A DNA stretch of 64,000 nucleotides, from assembly GCA_016182845.1 (NCBI GenBank), contig JACPFT010000019.1, positions 1 to 64,000 on the forward strand, in the 5' to 3' direction. Numbering within the stretch: the first letter of the stretch is position 1; each line of letters begins with the position of its first letter. Positions 19,020-26,850 of this stretch are shown piece after piece. A program made the position numbers and the translations under genes. Origin of the DNA: Gammaproteobacteria bacterium (GTDB lineage: Bacteria; Pseudomonadota; Gammaproteobacteria; Enterobacterales; Permianibacteraceae). The notes below the pieces were generated by a model. It searched no databases, had not been told where the DNA came from, and saw only the letters and a list, made by a program, of their open reading frames with translations.

Positions 19020-20227
19020 AGCGGGCGCTCGTCCTCGTCGCCATCGCCCTGGGGCTGGGTTTGCTGCTGGGCCCCTGGCTCAAGACCAGCACCGGCACCC
19101 TGATCCTGGTGCTGGGCGATGCCGCCGCCGAACACACGACGGTGCGCATGCGCCTGTGGGTCGCCCTGGCGGCCCTGGCGGGAGCCGTGCTGCTGGGCTT
19201 CCTGCTCTGGCGCGGCCTGATCCTGGGGCTGAACCTGATGAGCGGCGGCATGCTCTCGCCGCGGGTTCGCCACCGCCGCGCCCGCCGCCAGACCGTGGCC
19301 GGCATGATCGCCCTGGCCGAGGGCTATTGGGACAAGGCGGAGAAGCAGCTCCTGGCCGGCCTGAAGCACAGCGACGTGCCCCTGCTCAACCAGCTCATGG
19401 CCGCCCAGGCGGCGCAGATGCAGAAGGCCGATGCGCGCCGCGACGAGTATCTGCGGGACGCCGCCCTGGCCGAACCCGAGGCCCAGGTGGCCGTGGGCCT
19501 GACCCAGGCCCAGCTGCAGCTCAGCCAGGGCCAGAAGGAACAGGCCCTGGCGACCCTGGCGCATGTGCGCGAGCTGGCGCCCAAGCATCCTTACGTGCTC
19601 AAGCTGCTCTATCGGCTGCATCTGCAATTCGAGGACTGGCCGGCCCTGCAGGCCCTGCTGCCGGCCCTGGACAAGCAGGGCCTCGTGCCCGAGGACGAGC
19701 TGGCCGGCCTGCGCCTGCGCGTGCACGGCTCGACCTTGCGGCGCGAGGCCGGCCTGGGCGCCGCGGCCCTGCACAGCGCCTGGCTGGCCTTGAGCAAGGC
19801 CGAACAGCAACTGCCGGACCTCCTGGTCTGTTACTGCGAACTCCTGGCCCGTGCCGGTCAGGCGGCGGAGGCCGAGCGCCTGCTGCGCGCCGCCCTCAAG
19901 AAGCGTTTCCAGCTGCCCCTGGCCCTGGCCTTCTGCGCCTTGGACTGCGCCGAGCCTGGCGCCCAGCTCGACACCGCCGAGTCCTGGCTCAAGGCCGCCC
20001 GCCAGGGCGAGAAGAGCCTGGACCTGCTCATGGCCCTGGCGCGCCTGGCCATGCGCGCCGCGCTTTGGGGCAAGGCCCGTGCCTACCTGGAGGAAGTGCT
20101 GCGCCTGAGGCCCAGCGCCGAGGCCTGGTGGCGCCTGGCCCAGGTCCAGGAGAAGACCGGCGAGCAAGTTGCCGCCCAGCAGTCCTATCGACAGGGTCTG
20201 GCCCTGAGCGTCGGCGCCAGGGCTTGA
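19016..20227 (+). CDS. hemY: HemY, TPR membrane protein of the heme operon
   Basis: 403 residues from MKRALVLVAI, overlapping hemX by four bases. Two N-terminal membrane helices (about 3-20 and 40-63) are followed by a cytoplasmic or inner-face domain of TPR-like helical hairpins (100-400), including ARRQTVAGMIALAEGYWDKAEKQLLAG, typical of the proteobacterial HemY N-terminal domain. It is not the protoporphyrinogen oxidase of the same name in Bacillus. Its role is thought to be support of late heme synthesis. A terminator follows. Confidence 0.9.
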   Translation: MKRALVLVAIALGLGLLLGPWLKTSTGTLILVLGDAAAEHTTVRMRLWVALAALAGAVLLGFLLWRGLILGLNLMSGGMLSPRVRHRRARRQTVAGMIALAEGYWDKAEKQLLAGLKHSDVPLLNQLMAAQAAQMQKADARRDEYLRDAALAEPEAQVAVGLTQAQLQLSQGQKEQALATLAHVRELAPKHPYVLKLLYRLHLQFEDWPALQALLPALDKQGLVPEDELAGLRLRVHGSTLRREAGLGAAALHSAWLALSKAEQQLPDLLVCYCELLARAGQAAEAERLLRAALKKRFQLPLALAFCALDCAEPGAQLDTAESWLKAARQGEKSLDLLMALARLAMRAALWGKARAYLEEVLRLRPSAEAWWRLAQVQEKTGEQVAAQQSYRQGLALSVGARA

Positions 20228-20283
20228 AGCAGACCCTGAGCCGGCCTCCCGGAATTTCTTCCACGATTTCCTATACTCAGGAA

Positions 20284-20307
20284 GGCCCGCTCGGGCGGGC
20301 CAATTTT
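20284..20307 (+). terminator. Terminator after the hemCDXY operon
   Basis: Stem GGCCCGC (20284-20290) / GCGGGCC (20295-20301) with a TCGG tetraloop, followed by AATTTT. It lies 57 bases after the hemY stop and 62 bases before the next gene start. Confidence 0.75.
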
Positions 20308-20368
20308 ACGCCGCGCTGCCCGGACCCCATTGTCCTGGGCGGCCAACAGCCAGTCGGGGTATGCGCCG

Positions 20369-21436
20369 ATGTCTACTACGGGCCTGATCCTCATCGTCGA
20401 TGACAATCCGACCAATCTGTCGGTACTTGGCGAGTTGCTGGAGGCCCAGGGCTTTTCCATCATGGCGGCCCTGTCCGGCGAGGCGGGCCTGGCGATCGCC
20501 GAGCGCAAGCGCCCCGATCTGGTGCTCATGGATGTGCAGATGCCTGGCGGCTGGAATGGCTATGAGACCTGTCAGCACCTACGTCAGGACCCTCGCCTGG
20601 CGCGGGTGCCCGTGCTCTTCCTGTCCGCCCAGTCCGGGACCGAGAGCAAGGTTACCGGCTTCGCCGCCGGGGGCATGGACTATGTCAGCAAGCCCTTCCA
20701 GGCCGAGGAGCTCCTTGCGCGCATCCGCACCCACCTGGAGCTTTACCGGCTGCGCGAGCACCTGGAAGACGAGGTGGCGCTCAAGACCGAGGCCCTGCGC
20801 CAGGTCCTGGATCAGCTGGAGCAGTCCTATACCGAATGCCTGGAGCTCCTGTCCCTGGCCGGCGAGTATCGGGACCTGGAGACCGGCGCCCACACCCGGC
20901 GCATTGGCGCCTATTCGGCGGCCATCGCCCGCATCCTGGGCTGGAGCGAGGCCGAGTGCCGGCATATCGAGCAGGCCGCGCCCCTGCATGACATCGGCAA
21001 GATCAGCATCCCCGATCGCATCTTGCTCAAGGAAGGTCCCCTGGACGCCGCGGAATGGACGATCATGCAGACCCACGCCGCCGCCGGCGCGCGGCTCTTG
21101 CGCAGCCATTCCAGTTCGCCGGTGTTCGAGATGGCGGCCGAGATCGCCGAATGCCATCACGAGCGTTTCGACGGCACGGGCTATCCCCGGGGCCTGAGGG
21201 GTGAAGAAATCCCCCTGGCGGCGCGCATCACCACCCTGGTCGATGTGTATGATGCCCTACGCTCGCGCCGCCCTTACAAGGATGGCATGGCCCACGAGGC
21301 GGCCTTGCGCATCCTGCGCGAAGGCGATCACCGCTTCCATCCCCGCCATCTGGACCCGGCCCTGCTGGCGCTCCTGGATGAACACCATGGCCTATTGGCG
21401 CGAATTTTCGAGGAACAGCCGGAAGGACCTGAGTAA
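20369..21436 (+). CDS. RpfG-type response regulator with HD-GYP phosphodiesterase domain
   Basis: 355 residues from MSTTGLILIV, with a GGGG-type ribosome site about 8 bases upstream. The receiver domain (5-120) has Asp11, Asp12, phosphoacceptor Asp55 and Lys108. A short coiled linker (125-160) leads to an HD-GYP domain with HDIGK (207-211), HHERFDGTGYP (263-273) and a complete metal-ligand pattern, so it probably hydrolyses c-di-GMP when phosphorylated. Its stop TAA overlaps the start of the hybrid histidine kinase by one base, making the kinase its likely partner. Confidence 0.93.
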   Translation: MSTTGLILIVDDNPTNLSVLGELLEAQGFSIMAALSGEAGLAIAERKRPDLVLMDVQMPGGWNGYETCQHLRQDPRLARVPVLFLSAQSGTESKVTGFAAGGMDYVSKPFQAEELLARIRTHLELYRLREHLEDEVALKTEALRQVLDQLEQSYTECLELLSLAGEYRDLETGAHTRRIGAYSAAIARILGWSEAECRHIEQAAPLHDIGKISIPDRILLKEGPLDAAEWTIMQTHAAAGARLLRSHSSSPVFEMAAEIAECHHERFDGTGYPRGLRGEEIPLAARITTLVDVYDALRSRRPYKDGMAHEAALRILREGDHRFHPRHLDPALLALLDEHHGLLARIFEEQPEGPE

Positions 21437-23646
21437 TGCCAACCCGTACCGGGCGCCGCGGCGCCCTGTTGTTGCAATTCTTGTCGCGGGTGTTCGTGCT
21501 GCTCCTGCTCTTGTTGCCGGCCATAGGTCTGTTCCGCTATTTCCAGCTGGAGGCGGCCGCCAAGGTCCAGGCCAATAATGACCGGCAGAGCGTCAAGAAC
21601 ATCTTGGCGGTGGCTTTGCGCGAACCGATCTGGAGCCTGGACTACGACCAGATCAACAGCGTGGTCATGGCCTTGAGTCATGTGGAGAGCCTGGTCAGCG
21701 TCGAGCTGACCGGCATCGAGCTGACCGGCCTGGAACTGGCCAGCACCGTGCGCCGCTATTCCCGCGATGCCTCGGGGCGGCTGACCCATGGGCTGCACGA
21801 CACCGGCACCCGCGAGGCCGTGCTCAGCCAGCTCACCTTCGAAGTGGAGCGCGAGGGTCAGGCCATCAGTCACGCCACCTTGAGCTTCACCGACGAGCCC
21901 TATGCCCAGGCCACGCGCAAGGCCCTGGTGGAGCTGATGCTGGCCCTGGTGGTGACCGCGGTGTTCCTGGGCCTGCTGCTCTACTACCTGGTGAATGCTT
22001 ACGTGGGCAAGCCCATCGCGCGTTTGCGCAAGGCCGTGATCGGCTTGTCCGAGGGGCAGGGCTTCGAGATCGCCGAGGATCTGCCGGACAACGAGATCCG
22101 CCAGTTCGCCGAGGGCTATCTGGAGCTCTACAACCAGCTGCGTCAGCACCAGAGCCATCTGCAGACCTTGGTAGAGCAGCGTACCCGCGATCTGAATCAC
22201 TCCAACCAGAAGCTGCAGGAGGAGATCACCCAACGCATCGCCATCGAGGAAGACCTGGTGCGCGCACGCATCCACGCCGAGCAGGCCAGTCAGGCCAAGA
22301 GCCAGTTCCTGGCCCATATCAGCCACGAGCTGCGCACACCTCTGAACGGCATCATCGGCTATGCCCAGCTCCTGGTGGCCAAGCCCGATCTGCCCGAGGA
22401 CCTGCGCGAATACGCCGACTCCATCCACCGCTGCGGCGACCACCTCCTGCGTCTCATCAACAACATCCTGGATCTGTCCAAGATCGAGGCCAACCAGGTG
22501 GAGCGCAAGGACGAGGCTCTGTCCCTGCGCCTCCTGGTGCACGACATCCGCGCCATCGTCAGCCCGCGCGCCCAGGCCAAGTCCCTGTCCTTAAGCTTCG
22601 ACATCGCCGAGGACGTGCCCGACTGGGTGCTGCTGGACGGCGAGAAACTGCGCCAGGTCCTGGTGAACCTGCTGGGCAATGCCATCAAGTTCACTCCGGC
22701 CGGTGCGGTGAGCCTGAAGCTGGAGCGGGCCGAGCAGGGGCGGGTGCGCTTCTCGGTCATCGACACCGGCCGGGGCATCCCCGAGGCCGATCAGGCGCGC
22801 ATCTTCGATGCCTTTCAGCAATCCGAACAGGTCAATCGCAGCGTCGGCGAGGGCGGCACGGGCCTCGGCCTCGCCATCTCGCGCAAGCTGGTGGCTCAGC
22901 TGGGCGGCGAGCTGCGCCTGACCAGCCGGGTGGGGGAGGGCTCCTGCTTCTATTTCGATCTGCGCCTGCCGGAAACCCAGCAGCGCAGCGTGCCGGTGGC
23001 GCGCGGCCAAGTGCGCTGCCTGAGCCCGGGCCAGCATGCCAAGATCCTGGTGGTGGATGACGTCTTCGAGAACCGCCACGTCCTGTCCCTGCAGCTGGAG
23101 CGGGTCGGCTATGCCACGGCCCTGGCGGAGTCCGGCGAGGATGCCCTGCGCCAGCTTTACGGTTTCGAGCCCGATCTGGTGATGATGGACATCCAGATGC
23201 CGGGCATGGACGGCATCGAGGCCTCGCGGCGCATCCACAAGCTCAAGCCCGAGCTGCCCATCATCGCCTTCACCGCCAGCGTCTTCGATCGGCAGCTGGA
23301 TCAGGGCACCCGCGCCGAGTTCCATGGCATATTGTTCAAGCCCGTGGTGGCCGAGGACGCCTATGCCCTCATCGCCCAGACCTTGGGCCTTAGCTACCAA
23401 TACGGCGACGAGCATGCCCCGGGCCCGGTCTCCGATTCCCTGCAGGGCGCCCGCCGCGACTTCGAGCGCCTGCCCGAGGCCATGCGCACCGAGCTGCGCG
23501 CCTGGCTGGCCGATGGCAACATCGCCCATATCCGCGATTACGGCAAGAAGCTGGAAGGCGAGAGCGAGTTCGCCGCCCTGGGTGTCCAACTCTACAAGCT
23601 GGGCAAGGGTTACCAGTTGGAGGCCTTGGGCCGCTTGCTGGAGTGA
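21436..23646 (+). CDS. Membrane hybrid histidine kinase
   Basis: 736 residues. Membrane helices at about 11-34 and 163-188 enclose a periplasmic sensor region (40-160). Then come HAMP (190-240), a coiled coil (240-290), HisKA with His297 in ISHELRTPLNG, an ATPase domain (VNLLGNAIKFT, DTGRGIPEADQ, GTGLGLAIS), a receiver domain (about 535-655; KILVVDD, MMDIQMPGMDG, LFKPV) and a short helical tail. No Hpt domain is evident, so phosphotransfer to the adjacent HD-GYP regulator may use an external Hpt or go directly. Translationally coupled to that regulator. Confidence 0.93.
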   Translation: MPTRTGRRGALLLQFLSRVFVLLLLLLPAIGLFRYFQLEAAAKVQANNDRQSVKNILAVALREPIWSLDYDQINSVVMALSHVESLVSVELTGIELTGLELASTVRRYSRDASGRLTHGLHDTGTREAVLSQLTFEVEREGQAISHATLSFTDEPYAQATRKALVELMLALVVTAVFLGLLLYYLVNAYVGKPIARLRKAVIGLSEGQGFEIAEDLPDNEIRQFAEGYLELYNQLRQHQSHLQTLVEQRTRDLNHSNQKLQEEITQRIAIEEDLVRARIHAEQASQAKSQFLAHISHELRTPLNGIIGYAQLLVAKPDLPEDLREYADSIHRCGDHLLRLINNILDLSKIEANQVERKDEALSLRLLVHDIRAIVSPRAQAKSLSLSFDIAEDVPDWVLLDGEKLRQVLVNLLGNAIKFTPAGAVSLKLERAEQGRVRFSVIDTGRGIPEADQARIFDAFQQSEQVNRSVGEGGTGLGLAISRKLVAQLGGELRLTSRVGEGSCFYFDLRLPETQQRSVPVARGQVRCLSPGQHAKILVVDDVFENRHVLSLQLERVGYATALAESGEDALRQLYGFEPDLVMMDIQMPGMDGIEASRRIHKLKPELPIIAFTASVFDRQLDQGTRAEFHGILFKPVVAEDAYALIAQTLGLSYQYGDEHAPGPVSDSLQGARRDFERLPEAMRTELRAWLADGNIAHIRDYGKKLEGESEFAALGVQLYKLGKGYQLEALGRLLE

Positions 23647-23777
23647 GGGTCGGCTTGATAAACCTCAAAAATATTTATCAGCTCATGAGGGAAATTTTTG
23701 CACCGCAGCTTGCATGCGACCGAATGTCGCGGTAAACAGTAAGCGTGTGTTCAAAATTCGATCAGGATGCGCCCATC

Positions 23778-24209
23778 ATGTCTCGCGTACTGCAGCACGG
23801 ACCGATGCATTTCCGCAAAGCCGGCGGTCTGAGCCAGCGTTTCAAGAACAGCTTCGGCCAGGGCAAACTGGCCCATGGCCTGGGCATGCTGTCCATGTTC
23901 CTGGGCATGAGCGCCCTGCCGGTGACCCTGCTGGAGCCCATGCTGGGCGGCGGCATGGCCCTGTCGGCCATGCTCCTGGCCGGCTTCGCGGCCCTGCAAG
24001 GCGAGCTGCGCTACACCATGATCGCGGCGGCCATGGCCACCATGGAGCTGTTCTGGCTGTCCAGCGAGCTCTCCCTGGAAGAGAGCAGCAACCTGATGGT
24101 CCTGGCCATCGCCCTTCCGTATCTATGGTCCATGGTTTGCCTGAAGCTGGGCCTTAAGCGCATCCAGGCCCGCGAGCACTACCGCCACCGCAGCCACATC
24201 GTGATGTAA
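23778..24209 (+). CDS. Hypothetical small membrane protein
   Basis: 143 residues from MSRVLQHGPM, with an AGGATG ribosome-like site about 10 bases upstream. A basic N-terminal segment (1-33) precedes three or four hydrophobic stretches (about 38-55, 62-80, 85-105 and 113-130) and a basic, His/Arg-rich tail (RIQAREHYRHRSH). I recognise no family. It is a single gene between the two-component pair and the EPS operon. Upstream is a 7-bp inverted repeat TGATAAA/TTTATCA (23656-23662 and 23674-23680) in AT-rich DNA, which could be an operator. Codon use is like the neighbours, so the gene is probably real. Confidence 0.7.
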   Translation: MSRVLQHGPMHFRKAGGLSQRFKNSFGQGKLAHGLGMLSMFLGMSALPVTLLEPMLGGGMALSAMLLAGFAALQGELRYTMIAAAMATMELFWLSSELSLEESSNLMVLAIALPYLWSMVCLKLGLKRIQAREHYRHRSHIVM

Positions 24210-24227
24210 ACCATTGTCGTTATAAAG

Positions 24228-24254
24228 AAAACGGCCGGTTGACCCGGCCGTTTT
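24228..24254. terminator. Bidirectional terminator between convergent units
   Basis: Perfect 11-bp stem AAAACGGCCGG (24228-24238) / CCGGCCGTTTT (24244-24254) with a TTGAC loop. It gives a U run in transcripts from both strands, so it ends both the plus-strand small membrane protein and the minus-strand EPS operon. Confidence 0.9.
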
Positions 24255-24276
24255 CATTGGCGTCCCCGCTGGGCAC

Positions 24277-25512
24277 TCAACCGGCGGAGGCCAGGGGCAG
24301 CCCGTTGCGCACGGCGCTCAAGCCGCGATAGACCTTCTCGTAGTTGGCCACCGACACCGCCCAGTTGCGCTCCGTCTCGACGAACTGGCGGCCGGCGCGG
24401 GCGTAGTCGGGCCAGCGTTCCGGCTGAGCTAGGAGGCCTAAGGCGGCGCGGGCCAGATCGGCGGCATCGTCGGCGCGGAACAGGGCGCCGGTCTTCCCTT
24501 CCTGGATCAGCTCTCTGTGGCCGCCGACGTCGGAAGCCAGGACCAGCTTGCCCTGGGCCATGGATTCCAGGGGTTTGAGCGGGGTCACCAGCTCGGTGAG
24601 GCGCATGGACCGGCGCGGGAACACGAAGATGTCCACCAGGGAGGCATAGCGCGGCACTTCGCGATGGGGCACGCGGCCGGTGAACACCAGCTTGTCCGCC
24701 AGGCCCATGGCCTCGGCCTTGGCTTTCAGCGCCGATTCGCGCGGACCGCCGCCCACCAGCAAGAGCCGAAGGTCCGGCGCCTGCTCCAGGATGGCCGGCA
24801 GGGCATCCAGCAAGCCTTCCAGGCCCTCGTAGCCGTAGAACGAACCGATGAAGCCCAGGACGCGCTTGCCGGCCAGCCCCAGGCTCGCCTCCAGCTCGGC
24901 ATCGCGGGCGCCGGCCAGGGGGAAGTGGTCGATGTCCACGGCATTGGAGATCACGGTGATCTTCTCCGCCGGAATGCCGCGCGCCACGATGTCCTGGCGC
25001 AGGCCCTCGCAGATGCAGGTGATGCGATCCGCCTGGCGCAGCACCCGGGTCTCCAGGGCCCGGGTCAGGCGGTAGCGCCAATCGCCCTCTCGGCAGGTCC
25101 CGTGATCCACCGCGGCATCCTCCCAGAAGGCGCGCACCTCGTAGACCACGGGCAGCCCCAAGCGCCGCCCGGCGCGCAGGGCGGCCAGGCCGTTCAAGCA
25201 GGGCGAATGGGCATGGAGGATGTCGATATGCTCGCGGCGCGCGATGTCCTCGATGCGCCGTGCCAGGCCTTGCACGATATCCCATTGATTAAGAACGGGA
25301 ATATTGGCAAGCCAGCCGGCCTTCGTGCGATGGAAGCGCAGGCCGTCCACCTCTTCTTCCGCCGCCCTGGCGCCGAAGTGCTTGGCCCCGGTGACATGCA
25401 GGGTGTCCCAGCCCCGGGCGCGCTGCTCGCGCAGGATGGCCCGGGAGCGGAAGGTATAGCCGCTGTGCAGGGGGATGGAGTGGTCGAAGATATGCAGGAT
25501 ACGGTAGGTCAT
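24277..25512 (-). CDS. Exosortase A-associated GT-B glycosyltransferase (Daro_2409-like)
   Basis: 411 residues from MTYRILHIFDHSIPLHSGYTFRS, a start typical of this XrtA-locus glycosyltransferase family. A glycosyltransferase-4 N-terminal domain (HSGYTFRSRAIL, DILHAHSPCLNG) is followed by a GT1-type nucleotide-sugar domain with GFIGSFYGYEG, GGGPRES and the acceptor/donor loop LTELVTPLKPLESMAQGK, where the ExxxxPxKxxE pattern is kept. It probably adds a sugar to the lipid-linked exopolysaccharide unit on the cytoplasmic face. Last gene of the EPS operon, two bases after the previous glycosyltransferase gene. Confidence 0.9.
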   Translation of the reverse strand: MTYRILHIFDHSIPLHSGYTFRSRAILREQRARGWDTLHVTGAKHFGARAAEEEVDGLRFHRTKAGWLANIPVLNQWDIVQGLARRIEDIARREHIDILHAHSPCLNGLAALRAGRRLGLPVVYEVRAFWEDAAVDHGTCREGDWRYRLTRALETRVLRQADRITCICEGLRQDIVARGIPAEKITVISNAVDIDHFPLAGARDAELEASLGLAGKRVLGFIGSFYGYEGLEGLLDALPAILEQAPDLRLLLVGGGPRESALKAKAEAMGLADKLVFTGRVPHREVPRYASLVDIFVFPRRSMRLTELVTPLKPLESMAQGKLVLASDVGGHRELIQEGKTGALFRADDAADLARAALGLLAQPERWPDYARAGRQFVETERNWAVSVANYEKVYRGLSAVRNGLPLASAG

Positions 25513-25514
25513 GG

Positions 25515-26699
25515 TTAGGCAAGCAAGTGATCGACGCGGGCCAGGTGGGAGTCCCAGCTGTAATGACGTAGCACATAGTCGCGGCCGGCCGGATTGTCCC
25601 GGCCATCGAGCCGCGCCAGGGCGGCGGCGGCCAGGGCCTCGGCATCCTCGTGCACGCAGTCGGCCAGCCAGCTTTCCGCTTGCAGGCCCTCGGCGGCGGC
25701 GGGGGTGCACAAGACCGTCCGGGCCATGGCCAGGGCTTCCAGGACCTTGTTCTGGATGCCACGGGCGATGCGCAGGGGCGCGATCGCCAGGGCGGCGTGC
25801 CGCACATAGGGGCGCACGTCCTCGACGCGGCCGGTGACCGTGATGCCCGGCTGCTGACCCAGGGCGCGCACGGCTTCCGTGGGCTTGCTGCCGACGATGT
25901 AGAAGCGGGCATCGGGTCGCGCGGCGCGGATGCGCGGGAAGACGTTCTCGGCGAACCAGGACACGGCCTCGACATTGGCCCAGTAGTCCATGGCGCCGGT
26001 GAACACCAGGACCGGGCCGCCGGGGCCGTAGGGGTTGTCGAAACTCAGGGCCGGGTCGAAGTAGGCGGTGTCCACGCCGTTGTCGTAATGGCTGACCTTG
26101 CCGTCGACCTCGGGGGCCAGTTCGCGGAACAGGGCCGCTTCGGCGGCGCTGACGAACAGGCTGGCGTCGAAGCGGGCGGCGATGCCCCGCTCGTATTTCA
26201 ATAGGGCACGGGATTCGCGGCCGTAGACCCAGGCCATGGGGCCGGACTGCTTTTCCGCATACTGGCGCCACTTGTCCGAGTCCACGTCCACCAGATCCAG
26301 GACGCGCTTGCAGCCCGCGAAGGCCGGGCCGTCCACGTACTGGGCCATGCTGGAGCAATACACGACGATGCGGTCCATGCCCTCGCGTTTGAGCGTCTCG
26401 GCCACCCAGTGCCTGAGGGCCGCGTCCCGGTAATAGGGTAGAGACAGGGCCTCGCCGGTGAGCAGGCCCAGGGCGCTCTTCAGCTTGGCCAGTCGCGGAT
26501 TGAGCGGGCGCAGGAAGACCTGGGCGCAGAGCTTCTCCACCTCGCCCCGGTACTGCCAGTCGTGCTCGTCGTCGACGAAGCTGCCCAGGTAGACCCGGTG
26601 GCGCGCCGCCAGGTGCTTGAGCAGATGGTAGGAGCGGATCTTGTCGCCCTTGTTGGGCGGGTAGGGGATGCGGTGGGCCAGGAACAGCAGCTTGCTCAT
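25515..26699 (-). CDS. PEP-CTERM/XrtA-system glycosyltransferase (TIGR03087-like)
   Basis: 394 residues. The N-terminus LFLAHRIPYPPNKGDKIRSYH is a hallmark of this sugar transferase family of XrtA loci. The GT-B fold is seen in VYCSSMAQYV, LDLVDVDSDKWRQYA, LVFTGAMDYWANVEAV and the C-terminal RIARGIQNKVLEALAMAR motif. It acts in exopolysaccharide repeat-unit assembly. It is separated from the upstream amidotransferase gene by 151 bases holding a long-hairpin repeat, the largest gap within the operon apart from those near its head. Confidence 0.92.
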   Translation of the reverse strand: MSKLLFLAHRIPYPPNKGDKIRSYHLLKHLAARHRVYLGSFVDDEHDWQYRGEVEKLCAQVFLRPLNPRLAKLKSALGLLTGEALSLPYYRDAALRHWVAETLKREGMDRIVVYCSSMAQYVDGPAFAGCKRVLDLVDVDSDKWRQYAEKQSGPMAWVYGRESRALLKYERGIAARFDASLFVSAAEAALFRELAPEVDGKVSHYDNGVDTAYFDPALSFDNPYGPGGPVLVFTGAMDYWANVEAVSWFAENVFPRIRAARPDARFYIVGSKPTEAVRALGQQPGITVTGRVEDVRPYVRHAALAIAPLRIARGIQNKVLEALAMARTVLCTPAAAEGLQAESWLADCVHEDAEALAAAALARLDGRDNPAGRDYVLRHYSWDSHLARVDHLLA

Positions 26700-26728
26700 G
26701 CGGGGGTTCCGCCCGGGAAAGCGGGATT

Positions 26729-26824
26729 AACCGCCAAGGCGCCAAGGCGCGAAGGGGGAGAAGCACAAAAGCCGGCCATGAGGCATGCCCAGTAAAGGCT
26801 TGGCGCCTTGGCGTCTTGGCGGTT
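26729..26824. repeat. Dispersed long-hairpin repeat, copy 2 (CGCCAAGG type), inside the EPS operon
   Basis: A 96-bp imperfect inverted repeat. Arms 26729-26756 and 26797-26824 start AACCGCCAAG and match at roughly 24 of 28 positions. The arm consists of 8-nt units CGCCAAGG/CGCCAAGG/CGCGAAGG. It lies between the amidotransferase gene (start side 28761, stop 26851) and the glycosyltransferase start at 26699, so it is transcribed within the operon and would form a stable RNA hairpin. Confidence 0.8.
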
Positions 26825-26850
26825 CATCTTCTCCTTTTGCGCCCGCGTGT

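Noticed and set aside
18541-20403. A 620-codon plus-strand frame over hemX/hemY
   Set aside because: It is a shifted frame of hemX and hemY, rich in Arg/Pro/Gly, with no family features; both real genes have correct starts and overlaps.
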